Source: Atrina japonica (taxonomy: Eukaryota; Mollusca; Bivalvia; Pterioida; Pinnidae). From it: a DNA stretch of 64,000 nt. Location of the stretch: assembly GCA_030159075.1 (NCBI GenBank), contig BROG01000444.1, forward strand, positions 416,001-480,000. Reading direction: 5' to 3'. The stretch's first letter is position 1. Every line of letters starts with the position of its first letter. Below, one piece after another: positions 32,403 to 41,412 of this stretch. The notes below the pieces were generated by a model, which was not told where the DNA came from, made no database searches, and worked only from the letters and a program-made list of their open reading frames with translations. Both the position numbers and the translations under genes were made by a program.

Positions 32403-32607
32403 CAATGCTAATGGCCAGGATAGCAATGTTAATAGCAATGCTAATAGCCAGGATAGCAATGCTAATAGCCAGGATAGCAATGCTATTAGCCAGGATAACT
32501 GGAAATGGCTAGCGGGCGCAGGCGCGGCCGTCGGATTGTTGCTGATCTACATGAAAAAACCAGAGCCCATTCCAGAACCACCGCCCAAAGTACTTCCACC
32601 TCCATAA
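32314..32607 (+). CDS. Small membrane protein with NSNANSQD repeats (97 aa)
   Basis: N-terminal charged part (EKKKNPKRQEAGKKGAKRRW), then a repeat region of Asn/Ser/Gln/Asp encoded by ~21-bp DNA repeats (32402-32490, units of AATGCTAATAGCCAGGATAGC). A membrane segment WLAGAGAAVGLLLIYM and a Pro-rich tail (PEPIPEPPPKVLPPP) follow. The basic KNPKRQEAGKKG motif and tail recall a short Polinton protein family. The repeat number is likely variable. Confidence 0.65.
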   Translation: MNPEELIGEKKKNPKRQEAGKKGAKRRWNSNANGQDSNVNSNANSQDSNANSQDSNAISQDNWKWLAGAGAAVGLLLIYMKKPEPIPEPPPKVLPPP

Positions 32608-32654
32608 CCTAATCCCCATGAAATGTATTAAATAATTTTCTCTCGTATTTAAAA

Positions 32655-32819
32655 ATGTGTGTAGAAAACGATTCGATCAGAACCGCCGTGAATATGACGC
32701 TGTTAATGGCATCGGGAATCATGACGCTAGGAGTGTTCATCACCACGATCACTGAATTAATTAACACGAATAGTAAGGTTATTCATCATGAGTGCGACGA
32801 GCCCATGCAAATGCAATAA
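32655..32819 (+). CDS. Small membrane protein (54 aa)
   Basis: ATG at 32655 after GTATTTAAAA. One hydrophobic segment (about residues 12-33, VNMTLLMASGIMTLGVFITT) and a short tail with His and Cys. The upstream ~27 bp (32628-32654) are almost identical to those before the next gene, so both are probably driven by the same promoter type. No family recognised. Confidence 0.6.
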   Translation: MCVENDSIRTAVNMTLLMASGIMTLGVFITTITELINTNSKVIHHECDEPMQMQ

Positions 32820-32843
32820 ATAATTTTCTCCCGTATTTAAAAA

Positions 32844-33068
32844 ATGAGTGAAAAAGATTTTGTCAACACCGTGTACCACACAGCTGTCAGTACGGGAATT
32901 GCCATCGGATACGCGCAACTTTCCAAGAAAAGCTTAAAGATGCCGACGCCCAAGATGGATCTAGACCCGAAGGACTTCGGAATGATCCTCCTGGAGTTTG
33001 CACTCGCCGAGTACACCAAAGACATGTTGGTCAAGAAGGGTATCATCCCCGCCGATATCATGAAATAA
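32844..33068 (+). CDS. Conserved small Polinton protein (74 aa)
   Basis: Starts MSEKDFVNTVYHTAVSTGIA at an ATG following CGTATTTAAAAA. It contains GYAQLSKKSLKMPTPKMDLD, and ends with a DMLVKKGIIPADIMK tail, a pattern I recall from many Polintons (a short hydrophobic N-terminal helix, K-rich turn, second helix, then a 'G-I-I-P' end). The role is unknown, probably membrane or virion. Intact. Confidence 0.7.
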   Translation: MSEKDFVNTVYHTAVSTGIAIGYAQLSKKSLKMPTPKMDLDPKDFGMILLEFALAEYTKDMLVKKGIIPADIMK

Positions 33069-33089
33069 ACTAAAACTCTCTCTATTAAA

Positions 33090-33488
33090 ATGGCAACGAT
33101 CGCGTTGATGGTGGGCGGTGCATTAGTCAATGCTCTAGCCTTCTCAGGATCGCAATTTCTATTCTCGAATCATGAAGAACAAAAGAGACACGACGAGGCG
33201 ATGGAAAAACTGACCAAGGCCAGAGACCAATGGAATCACGAACGCACGAAGCGATTAGATTTTCTCAACGAGAGATTAAAGAAAGAAGGACACGCGCTGT
33301 ACACCTACAAAGAAGTGGACGCTGCCATGTCACGCTACTTGCGGTTGACGAACGAAGAGGCGATGGCCCCCTAACCGAAGTTGAGCGATTTCTATCAACC
33401 CTCAGAAGAACAAAAAGACAAGGAAATACTCTTCGTGGTGATCGGGACGGGACTCGTGTTCTTTGGCGTTAAAAAATACTTCGCCTAA
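33090..33488 (+). pseudogene. Conserved Polinton virion/membrane protein with an internal stop
   Basis: ATG at 33090. Conserved start MATIALMVGGALVNALAFSG, then a coiled coil with KRHDEAMEKLTKARDQW and RTKRLDFLNERLKKEGHALY. A TAA at 33372-33374 interrupts the frame, but the same frame continues directly with PKLSDFYQPSEEQKDKEILF and a final hydrophobic segment to the stop at 33486-33488. That continuation matches the family's normal ending, so this is one gene broken by a nonsense codon, unless the tail is made separately. Confidence 0.7.
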
Positions 33489-33497
33489 AGTAAAAAC

Positions 33498-34485
33498 ATG
33501 GAAGAGATCTATTACAGCCCTAAAGGTTATTGGAAGGGGAAGACCGCCATCAAGAAATTGGCCAAGGCGGCTAACGTCAGCGAGAAGGAAGCCTTCGATT
33601 TTTTGAAAAAACAAGACGTGTGGCAAATCTATCTCCCCGCTCCCAAGAAGATCGTGAGACCCCGATTCGAACGCGTGGCAGAAAACGACATTCACCAGGC
33701 CGATCTATTGTATCTGCCGCACGATAAGCTGATTATAGAGGAGGATACAAAGACGTATAAATACGCGTTGACGGTGGTCGACGTGGGCACGCGGTACAAG
33801 GAGGCGGAAGCGCTGACCAAGAGAAGTAGCGAGGCTGTGGCGGACGCGTTCGAAAAGATCTACGAACGGAGTCGCTTGACGTATCCCAAGTTGCTGCAGG
33901 TCGATCCCGGTAAAGAATTCATGGGAAAGGTCCGCAAACTCATGAAACGTCACGACACGAAGATAAGGACGGGACGGGTCGACGTTCATCGCGATCAGGC
34001 CATCGTCGAGCGATTCAACTAAGACGTTGGGAGAACGGCTCTTCGTCTATCAGTACCACCAAGAGATGAAGACCGATAAGATGGGAAAGGGGAAGACCAC
34101 GAAGAAGGTGAACATGGAATGGGTGGAACGATTGTCGGACGTCGTGAAGGCAATCAACGACGAGACGCAACCTCCCGAGGCCATCGTGCCTCGCACTCCC
34201 GTCGAATCGCCGATAGGTCCGTTTAACAAGGTCCGATTTCTCTATCTGCCCGCCGAGGCGAATAAAGACGACACCACCCGAAATTATCTTCCTCCGAAGC
34301 GCAGGGCGACCGATCCCATCTGGAGCGTGGACAAACACGAGATCGATCGTCAGTTTAATATACAGGGCATCGACGTCTATTACCTGAAAGACACTCCCGG
34401 CAGAAATCCTGCCACGCCTCAGAGAGGTTTCGTGCGAGAAGAGTTGTTAATTGTCGAGTACAAATTTATTATCCGTATGGGATAA
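33498..34485 (+). pseudogene. Polinton retroviral-type (DDE) integrase, one frameshift
   Basis: Integrates linear element DNA into the host genome. N-terminal YYSPKGYWKGKTAIKKLAKA and WQIYLPAPKK are typical of Polinton integrases. Catalytic residues: D69 (HQADLLYLP), D136 (QVDPGKEF) and E171 (RDQAIVERFN), the last two spaced as in the D,D(35)E class. After RFN a TAA (34020-34022) appears through a one-base shift, and the reading continues in another frame from about 34027 (GERLFVYQYHQEM) with the C-terminal DNA-binding region (RRATDPIWSVDKHEI) and the family ending GFVREELLIVEYK. Total ~329 residues. It lies convergent to PolB with a 10-bp gap. Confidence 0.93.
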
Positions 34486-34494
34486 TAAATTGTT

Positions 34495-37400
34495 TTAGGT
34501 GAAGGCATAAGTGTGAATACGATCCTCCCGAATGTACACTTTAGTATCCAGAGGATCTAACGTCGTCTTTTCCTGTCGGATCCCGTAGATGATCTGTTTA
34601 AACGACCGGAGACTGTGCATCGGATGCGACGTCCTGACGTTATGAAAGAGAGCCTCCCTGTAGTCGTGGAAACCTATCTTATTTTTCAAGACGCATTGTC
34701 TCACACCTTTCGCTCGTTTGGAAACACTATCATCGTCCATCAACGTAGCGTACATCTTGGGTCTCAAACCGACGAATTCTTTGATAGGTTTCCCTCCGCA
34801 CTCGTCTTTGAACTTGCCGATCACCTTCTTGGAAAAGTTCTTCATCTTCTTCCCGGTATTCTCCGGTAAATGAGGATGATCATCTTTGAAATTGGAAAAG
34901 TCATATTCGTCTTCATCTTGGACGAGCATGTCTCGGTAGACGGGTTTGTCCTCCTCGTCCGTATCTCATCCACCGGATCTTTTTATCAGCGGTGAGCAGC
35001 GTTCCGTTTGACCATGGTCTTTCCGAAGACGGCGTTGTTCATGAGCTTGAAGAAGTCCTTTTCAAAATCGTTTTTAGGGCATTGACGCAATCGAGTGTTT
35101 TTATCGACGTAACCCGCGAGCCACGGCTCTTCGTCGAATTGCAGAACTCTGTGCACTCTCGTCAATGTCAAGCCCAGCTCCAGATAAAGCTTTAACGTCT
35201 CGTAATGCACGACGTAGTCCTTCTTGTTTCAGAGATTGGGAACGAGCTTCTTGGGAACCGGGTTGCGCATCTCGTACTCCTCCATCAGCGTTTTCTGATA
35301 GTCAGACAGGTCGTTCGGATCGAGCTGCATCGTCTCCGGAGCGAGCGGATAATTATTGTGCGCCTCGTGCAATGCTTTCGGATACTCTAAATCGACTTCG
35401 AGGATGTAGCCCTTTCCTTCTGGCGGATGGCACGGATCGGACACGTCCTCGACCCATTCGAACTTTCTACAGGGCAAGGGATGACTCATGGCTTCGCTGT
35501 AGAGCGCGTTGGCGTCTAGATACATGATGTACTTGGAAGGTCGATCAGGATCGTAGTCTTTCAAGTACTTGTTGTTCGCTTTAGAATAACGTTGCGGGAC
35601 GTAGGTGATCCCACCTCTGATCCCTTTTTCCATGAATAAATGCATGTCATAATCGGTGAACAACTCTAACTTGATCTTAGAGGTGAGCAATGCCGCGTCC
35701 CAGGCCAAGCCGGGGGCCGTGTAGTAGTGACACGGATCCAACGCGTAGTGGTTCAGAGAGATGTTGCGGAACTCTTCGAACACGTCGACCAGCAAGACCG
35801 CGTCTGTCTTCAGATAGAGATCGTGGTAATCCCCCATGCTCCCGCATCCGTGTTCGCGCCAGACGGTCTGAGCGTGATCGTACTCCGCTGGAGAGATGTG
35901 AGTATCCGACAACGTGCTGTAGAAGGCTTCCTGGGGCGGCAGGGACGTTTCCTCGAACCTGGCGAAGGAATCCATGTATTCGTAGGGATAGACTCCCTTT
36001 CTCGTCAGGAGCGAGACGTCCTCCTCGAAAACAGATTTCGTGATGGGATAATCCTTTAGATTTTTAACCAACATCTCCAGACCGCACGACAAGAACTGGA
36101 AACTGTCGATGAATCGCAAGGAACCGATGGAGAAACTGATGAACTTCTCCTGATTCATCGGAATGCAGTTGATGGACTCGTCCACCTCCATCTCGGATAA
36201 TATCAGGTGGGAATCGTACCCTCGAAGATTGTGAAAGACGACGGGGATGTGCTTCGCCCTTCTCAGCAGCCTGTTGCACTTGTTGTGGGCCGCTCCCCGA
36301 AACTTGCCGGATGTGTGGCAATGATCTCTAACCTTGATGAGATCAAATGTCCCGATGTCTTTCATGATGTCGTCGATCTCAGTCTTTATGGTACCGTGAC
36401 GATCGTGATGGTGAGATCGCGTTCCAGAGACAACAGACTGGGTAATTTTTCCCGTTCCTGGAGAAGTTTCTTTCTCCGAGTCCACAGATATCTCCACTTA
36501 CGGTGATCTCCTAAGAATTCGTCTCCGCAGATCCGACATTGCTTAGCCTCCTCAAAGTTTTTCTTGTCGGTCCTGTGGAGCTCTTTTTTCTCAGTACCGT
36601 TAATCTTTTGTTCTTCTCGTCGCAGGCTATCTAGGAGATGTTTCACGACGTTCTCACCGCGATAGAGTCGAGGCTCTTCAATCTTCTCGACGCCCTTCTC
36701 CGATCTCCAGACGACGACGTAACAGTATCCCGACGGGTAGTGACGTGACGTCTTCGTCGTTTTATCTCCCGCCTCTTCGTTGAGGGGCGAAACGATGCAC
36801 TCGAAGTCCGCGTAGATCGTGGCGTGGACGGGCTGTTTGTGAGCGTCATTCTTAAACTTGAGAATATTATTCCCCTCCTCGGGCATGATGGGTTTCATGG
36901 CCGGATTGTTGATACCGCGACAATCGGCTCTGTGCTTTTTGTAAACCTCCTCGCTGGATAGGACTTTGAGACAACGAAGACACGGATAGGATTTGTTTTT
37001 ATGTTTTGATTGAGAAGAAATCAATCTAGGCGTGTTTTTGATCCAAGAGTAGTGCCACTGGTCTTCCGGACCTTCCAGCAACAACAGATTAACTTCGCGA
37101 TCGTGAAATCTTTCCGATATGTAATAAGGGAAGAAACCTTTCTTCTCCGTCCACCCGAGAACGTTGACGGCGAGTTCGTTGCGACGTTCGAATCTCGGGA
37201 TCTGCTTCAACGGCGTCGGATAATCGATGCACCTGAAGTCGTACAACTCGATAACGGTATATAGTTTTGAGGTCTATAATGATGATGTTTAACATTGTCG
37301 TGATGTAGACACGCCAATACGCTATACATGAAACACCTCTGATCCTCGTTTTGAACGTTGATGACAGCCTTCTTATCCGCGATCTGCTTGGGTAACTTAA

Positions 37401-38025
37401 AATAGGAGGATCCCAGGGGCGGCTCGTACTTAGCAATATTCAAATAAATCATTTGAGCGTCGTCGATGACCCACCCAGATCCCGCCTGAACGGTTTTATC
37501 GAGGGAATCGATCAACTCTTCGATCATGCTCTTAAATACGTCTTCGATCTCGTCTTCTCTCAGAATCGCGTGTTGTCGAGTTTTATGGAGTTGCGTAATG
37601 AATTGCCCGCCGACCTCTAAGATGTCTCGCTTGAATCGCTGTTCCACTTGAAGTTGGATCTTGATGGGACCTTTTCTCAGTTCGTCGGTAATCTTAGAGA
37701 TGAAGTCGTCTTTAAAATACTCTAACAACGCTCTGAGATTGGCTCGATGTATATGTTGACGAACGTCTTTTTTATAGCTAATATAAAAGTGTTGAAAACT
37801 ATCGCCTAAATCGAGCGCGCGACGTTGCCTTCGTTTTTGGTCGACCCGAGCAACGCCTTCCTCGAGTTCATCGTTCAACGTCCGTCGTAACTTCCGGCTG
37901 ACGGTCTCTCTCGTCTGCTCTTCCGTCGACGCGCCCCTCACATAGTCCCAAACGGTTTCGGTGACCTTCTTATATCCCCATTTACCGGCATTGTATAAAC
38001 GTTTCACGCCTCTCAAGATGTTCAT
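34495..38025 (-). pseudogene. Protein-primed family B DNA polymerase of the Polinton, broken
   Basis: Replication polymerase of the element. Pieces read from the ATG at 38023-38025. The N-terminal region contains GSGWVIDDAQMIYLNIAKYE and PKQIADKKAVINVQNEDQRC. A zinc-finger-like C-x2-C-x12-H-x3-C lies near 36920-36985. Exonuclease motif I is YADFE (near 36800), II HNLRGYDSH (near 36210-36240), and III DYHDLYLKTDAVLLVD (near 35800-35840). Polymerase motif A is DANALYSEA (near 35490-35520) and motif B is FFKLMNNAVFGKTM (near 35018-35065). The catalytic motif C (YxDTDS) and about 100-150 residues before it are missing between 34930 and 35018, where only DTDEEDKPVYRDM remains. Frames shift near 37245 and 36390-36500 and an in-frame TGA lies at 35229-35231. 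Not functional as assembled. Confidence 0.93.
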
Positions 38026-38082
38026 TGCTTTTATGTATATGCCATTTTCTTAAAATCATCATGAAATGTTTTCTTACGTCGA

Positions 38083-38278
38083 TACGGTGACCACGACGGG
38101 GCGACCACGACGGACGATCCGGCGGGAACGAGCGAAACCGGTGAAGATCCGCGGGAAAGGTCAAACTCGCGAACCCGTGAAGGTCATTCGTTCCGCGGAC
38201 CGACCTGGGGGAATTCCCATTTTAGCTATTTATAGTATTTTGGGGTCATTGAGTGCAAAGTGGCACAGAATCCTCAAA
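38083..38278. repeat. Polinton right terminal inverted repeat
   Basis: Inverse of the left terminal repeat. Similarity stops sharply at CCTCAAA (38272-38278), which sets the right end of the element. A reading frame crossing the repeat (38066-38305) exists only because the inverted repeat is free of stops in that frame; I do not consider it a gene. Confidence 0.9.
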
Positions 38279-38284
38279 CGTGTA

Positions 38285-41200
38285 TACTTTTGGGTAGCCA
38301 AATGATGTCGGGAAACAATAATTTTCCTTGACAAAGTCTATGATTTTGCTCTAATCTTATTATTTTGACACACAAAGTTATAGGACCGCAGTTATAGTTA
38401 AAAGATCTTATAGCTGACACTTTCTTTATGTTTTGAAACTGTGTCACTCTGTCTTTTCTTTGTCAGAGTGAAATATTGTCCAGGACCTGACATCACAAAA
38501 CTTATAAAATTACTTATTCCTGTTTAAGGTCCATGACCGGCGATTTACGCTCAGTAAGGTTGTTAATTTTGTTTTAAATGGCAATATGCTTTGCAAAATG
38601 CTTATATAAAGTTATTATCTTCCAATTAATTACGCTTCTGAGTGATTCTCTGTTTTCTAATAATACTCGTAACGACAATAAATACAAACGGAGTTGCGTA
38701 ATATTCAAGGCAACCTCAGATGATTAAGTTCAACATATGGGTTATTAAGCTGACTCGTGTCCAACGATTTACTCATTCGTGCCCATTGCCTGTTTGATTG
38801 TAAAATTATTTATGAAGGTATACATGCATACCAAGAAGGTAATTACCATAATGCCATTTGGTATTGGATTGACATACAACTCTCTGTATCAGAGGTACTT
38901 CGCTGACAGAGGTATTGTCCAATTCACAAAATGTGACAGGCAGATTTATGCGGATGATTCTACTCAATTTTTGAATATGACAATTTTTATTGGAAAAAAA
39001 ATTCATATTCCCCACTGGATACCCGCAGGTAGGATAACAGGAAAGAATAATTATTCTTGTCAGTGTAAATGTAATGTCTTTATTCTTTATTACCTTAAAT
39101 TTGAACGTGTCCGGATCAAGAAATGGTTCACGAGACTACATCTCGCCAGGTTATATGAATATTAGGTAAAGGGGTCGTTACAAATTTTTAGCTTTTGGGG
39201 ATTTGAGTTTGGTTTCGAAAACAAAGAAATTTAGAACCCCCGAATGTGCATAGATGTTTATAAAGATGGGCGCCCTCATAGTCGTCAGTGAAACCACGGT
39301 CCGGATTCGCTATGCGCTTGCCTACCCGTGGTTTCATGTACCCGAAATCACTCGTAGCCAATTAATATTTATAAAGGAGTGTGTTCAATTTATCCAATCA
39401 CAGTAATTGTGATCGGCAACGGAAGTAATCGCGAAGTCCGTTGATGTAAAACAATTCTGAAATTGTTTAATAGTCTCGGTCTGATTAGCTGACGAATGCG
39501 CGAGCACCGTTTACTCGCATTGGTTGAGGTTTCATAATAAAAAATATGCACAAGTGATTTCGGGTATATGAAACTACGGGTAGGATAAAGTATAGCGAAT
39601 CCGGACTGTGGTTTTACGACGATGGGGCTACCTATACTGTTTGTTTACAGTTAATGGCAAATTTAGGAATCACTATGTTGGATATTTCAGTTGACTGGAG
39701 AGACAATTGTATCAATTAGTAGTTGTTTTAGAGGAAGCTTTAAGGAAAATACTATTAGTAGGATCGTCATTGCGCGTTGTAAACTTCTTAAGCCATCAGA
39801 AACAACGTAATTTTCAAACGAAATTGCACTGCTTGCAGACAGCACACAATTGCCATGTAGGCCCTATATAGCTATAATTTCAGCCTACTAAAACACGTGT
39901 AACTTGTACGACATGGTCATTATTAACTGTTGAATATTTATTTTTTTCTATTTTGAAAATATACTTGGGTTATTTTTCTATGGTAGAAAATCCTGGGTCA
40001 TTGAGCCCGGGTAGGTTTTCTATGTGCTTGAGAAATAAGTCATCAGTGTAACCATAATTCCTACGTTATTGTGTACAAATTAATAAAACTATGGGTACGA
40101 CTCTTCCAATTGTTTTGGTTACGAGTCGGTCAACCGTAGGCATTACTTAGCCAAAGAAGATACGAGTTGAGATGGGCACGAATTGAGATGGGTCCGAGTT
40201 TACCAACGTTCCACAAAGAAGTAAACACGTTGCCATACAGGTAGCAAACAAACATAACAAACACACACACACACACAGAAAAAGAAGAGAAACAGAGTCG
40301 ATAAAGAAATTGTGCTGTAGGTTTAGGAACGGAAATAGACCGTTGAAATGCTCTGAGGAAGGAAATGAAGCTGAAAACATTAATAATTTGTCACCCTTCT
40401 TTGAATTCCCCCTGAAGCAACCTCAATCTGTCAAGGCTATTTATATAACACTTCTGTTCAATCGTGGAGTCTCAAACTGGTCGGAGATTACCAATACATT
40501 CTTTTGTTTTATCTATTTAACTTTAACGTGGTAAAAATACAATATTTTTATATAGAAAAAAGAATAATTGCAGTTTTCGATGAAATATTTCCTGTAATTT
40601 GACGTATATTCATGTTTGACATGCTTTCCGTATCAAAGTAAAAGCAGTGAACGTTACACGTGCGATCGCTATTTAGGGGTGTTTTATCATTTTCTGACTA
40701 ATTGCCGTGTTTTACCAGGTTCCTGAATGTAGTGGTATTCGAAAGCCCATTACTCCGAAAGCCCATTATTCTGACAATATTAATTGTATCGACATGCCGG
40801 TCGTGCGCAGGCATAATCAAATTGCCAAAAGCTCGCAAAATTATCACGGTTCCCTTTTATATGCCTTATTATTTAACATTTATACGGAAAAAATATTAGT
40901 CATGCTAAAACTGGTTGTCGGAATAATGGGCTGTCGGATCAGATTAGCTCTAAAACAGGTACACGCCAATTTTCTTTCCTGTCATAGAAACCATTGCAAA
41001 AGGGACCAACTGAGTTCTAACTTTGTCATGAACCTTAATATAAGACCCACTAAAACTGGATATCGGAAGAATGACTTGTCGGAGAAATGGGTTGTCGAAA
41101 TAATGATCTGATCCTGTCGGCGGTCATTTCTTTTCCGGCTATTGCAGTTACACTGGGAATCTAGACAGACTAGGGTGCTTAGGCCACGAAACGTCAAAAA

Positions 41201-41412
41201 CAACAGAGGAATCAATAAACAGTATAATAACAGTTTAATTTTTACTCATTTGCAATATACAAAAATTATACAATGCAGATCTAACTGACATTTGAATAAT
41301 TAAAAAATTTACAATATATATTACATAAAAACAATCAATTTTACAATCACAGATTCGGGATGATAATTGTGATACCAGTAAAATGTTAATTTCTGTGTTC
41401 TTCAGATTCTGT
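38285..41412. other. Host DNA right of the Polinton, without a supported gene
   Basis: Contains one MITE (39272-39628), a CA microsatellite near 40260-40280, and a loosely inverted pair of CGAAAGCCCATTA-type blocks at 40730-40775 and 40915-41110 that may be another decayed MITE. The last ~300 bp are probably 3' UTR of the gene ending at 41413. No exon-like reading was convincing. Confidence 0.4.
39272..39628. mobile_element. MITE with ~75-bp terminal inverted repeats
   Basis: Left end (GTGAAACCACGGTCCGGATT and CCCGAAATCACT) is mirrored by the right end (AAGTGATTTCGGG and AATCCGGACTGTGGTTTTAC). The middle contains TTTATCCAATCACAGTAATTG. A second, more diverged copy in opposite orientation lies at 53636-54120 and shares the same middle. 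Confidence 0.8.

Larger units (their letters stand above)
19525..38279. mobile_element. Polinton/Maverick (adintovirus-like) element, left part duplicated
   Basis: Virus-like self-synthesising transposon. The hallmark genes are all present: DDE integrase, protein-primed PolB, FtsK/HerA-type packaging ATPase and major capsid protein, bounded by long inverted repeats (19529-19740 and about 38083-38278). Left outer bases are GTCTTTTGAGG and right outer bases CCTCAAAC. A possible 5-bp target duplication GTGTA lies at 19520-19524 and 38280-38284 (TGTGTA versus CGTGTA at six bases, so the call is weak). The total is 18.75 kb, but without the repeated left segment it is about 13.7 kb. Codon use and GC content are clearly higher than in the surrounding AT-rich host DNA. 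Many genes are frameshifted, so the element is probably inactive as assembled. Confidence 0.93.

Noticed and set aside
22989..33374. Possible stop-codon reassignment in Polinton genes (several internal TAA/TAG)
   Set aside because: Intact genes of the same element use TAA as the normal end, and the element must use the host code; decay is simpler.
19525..38279. Adenovirus-type (Ulp1-like) maturation protease expected in Polintons
   Set aside because: I looked for a His...Asp/Glu...Gln...Cys pattern in the unassigned frames and found none convincing; it may be absent or hidden by frameshifts.
38779..39165. 128-codon frame right of the Polinton
   Set aside because: No recognisable blocks, AT-rich composition like its surroundings and no splice context; chance frame.
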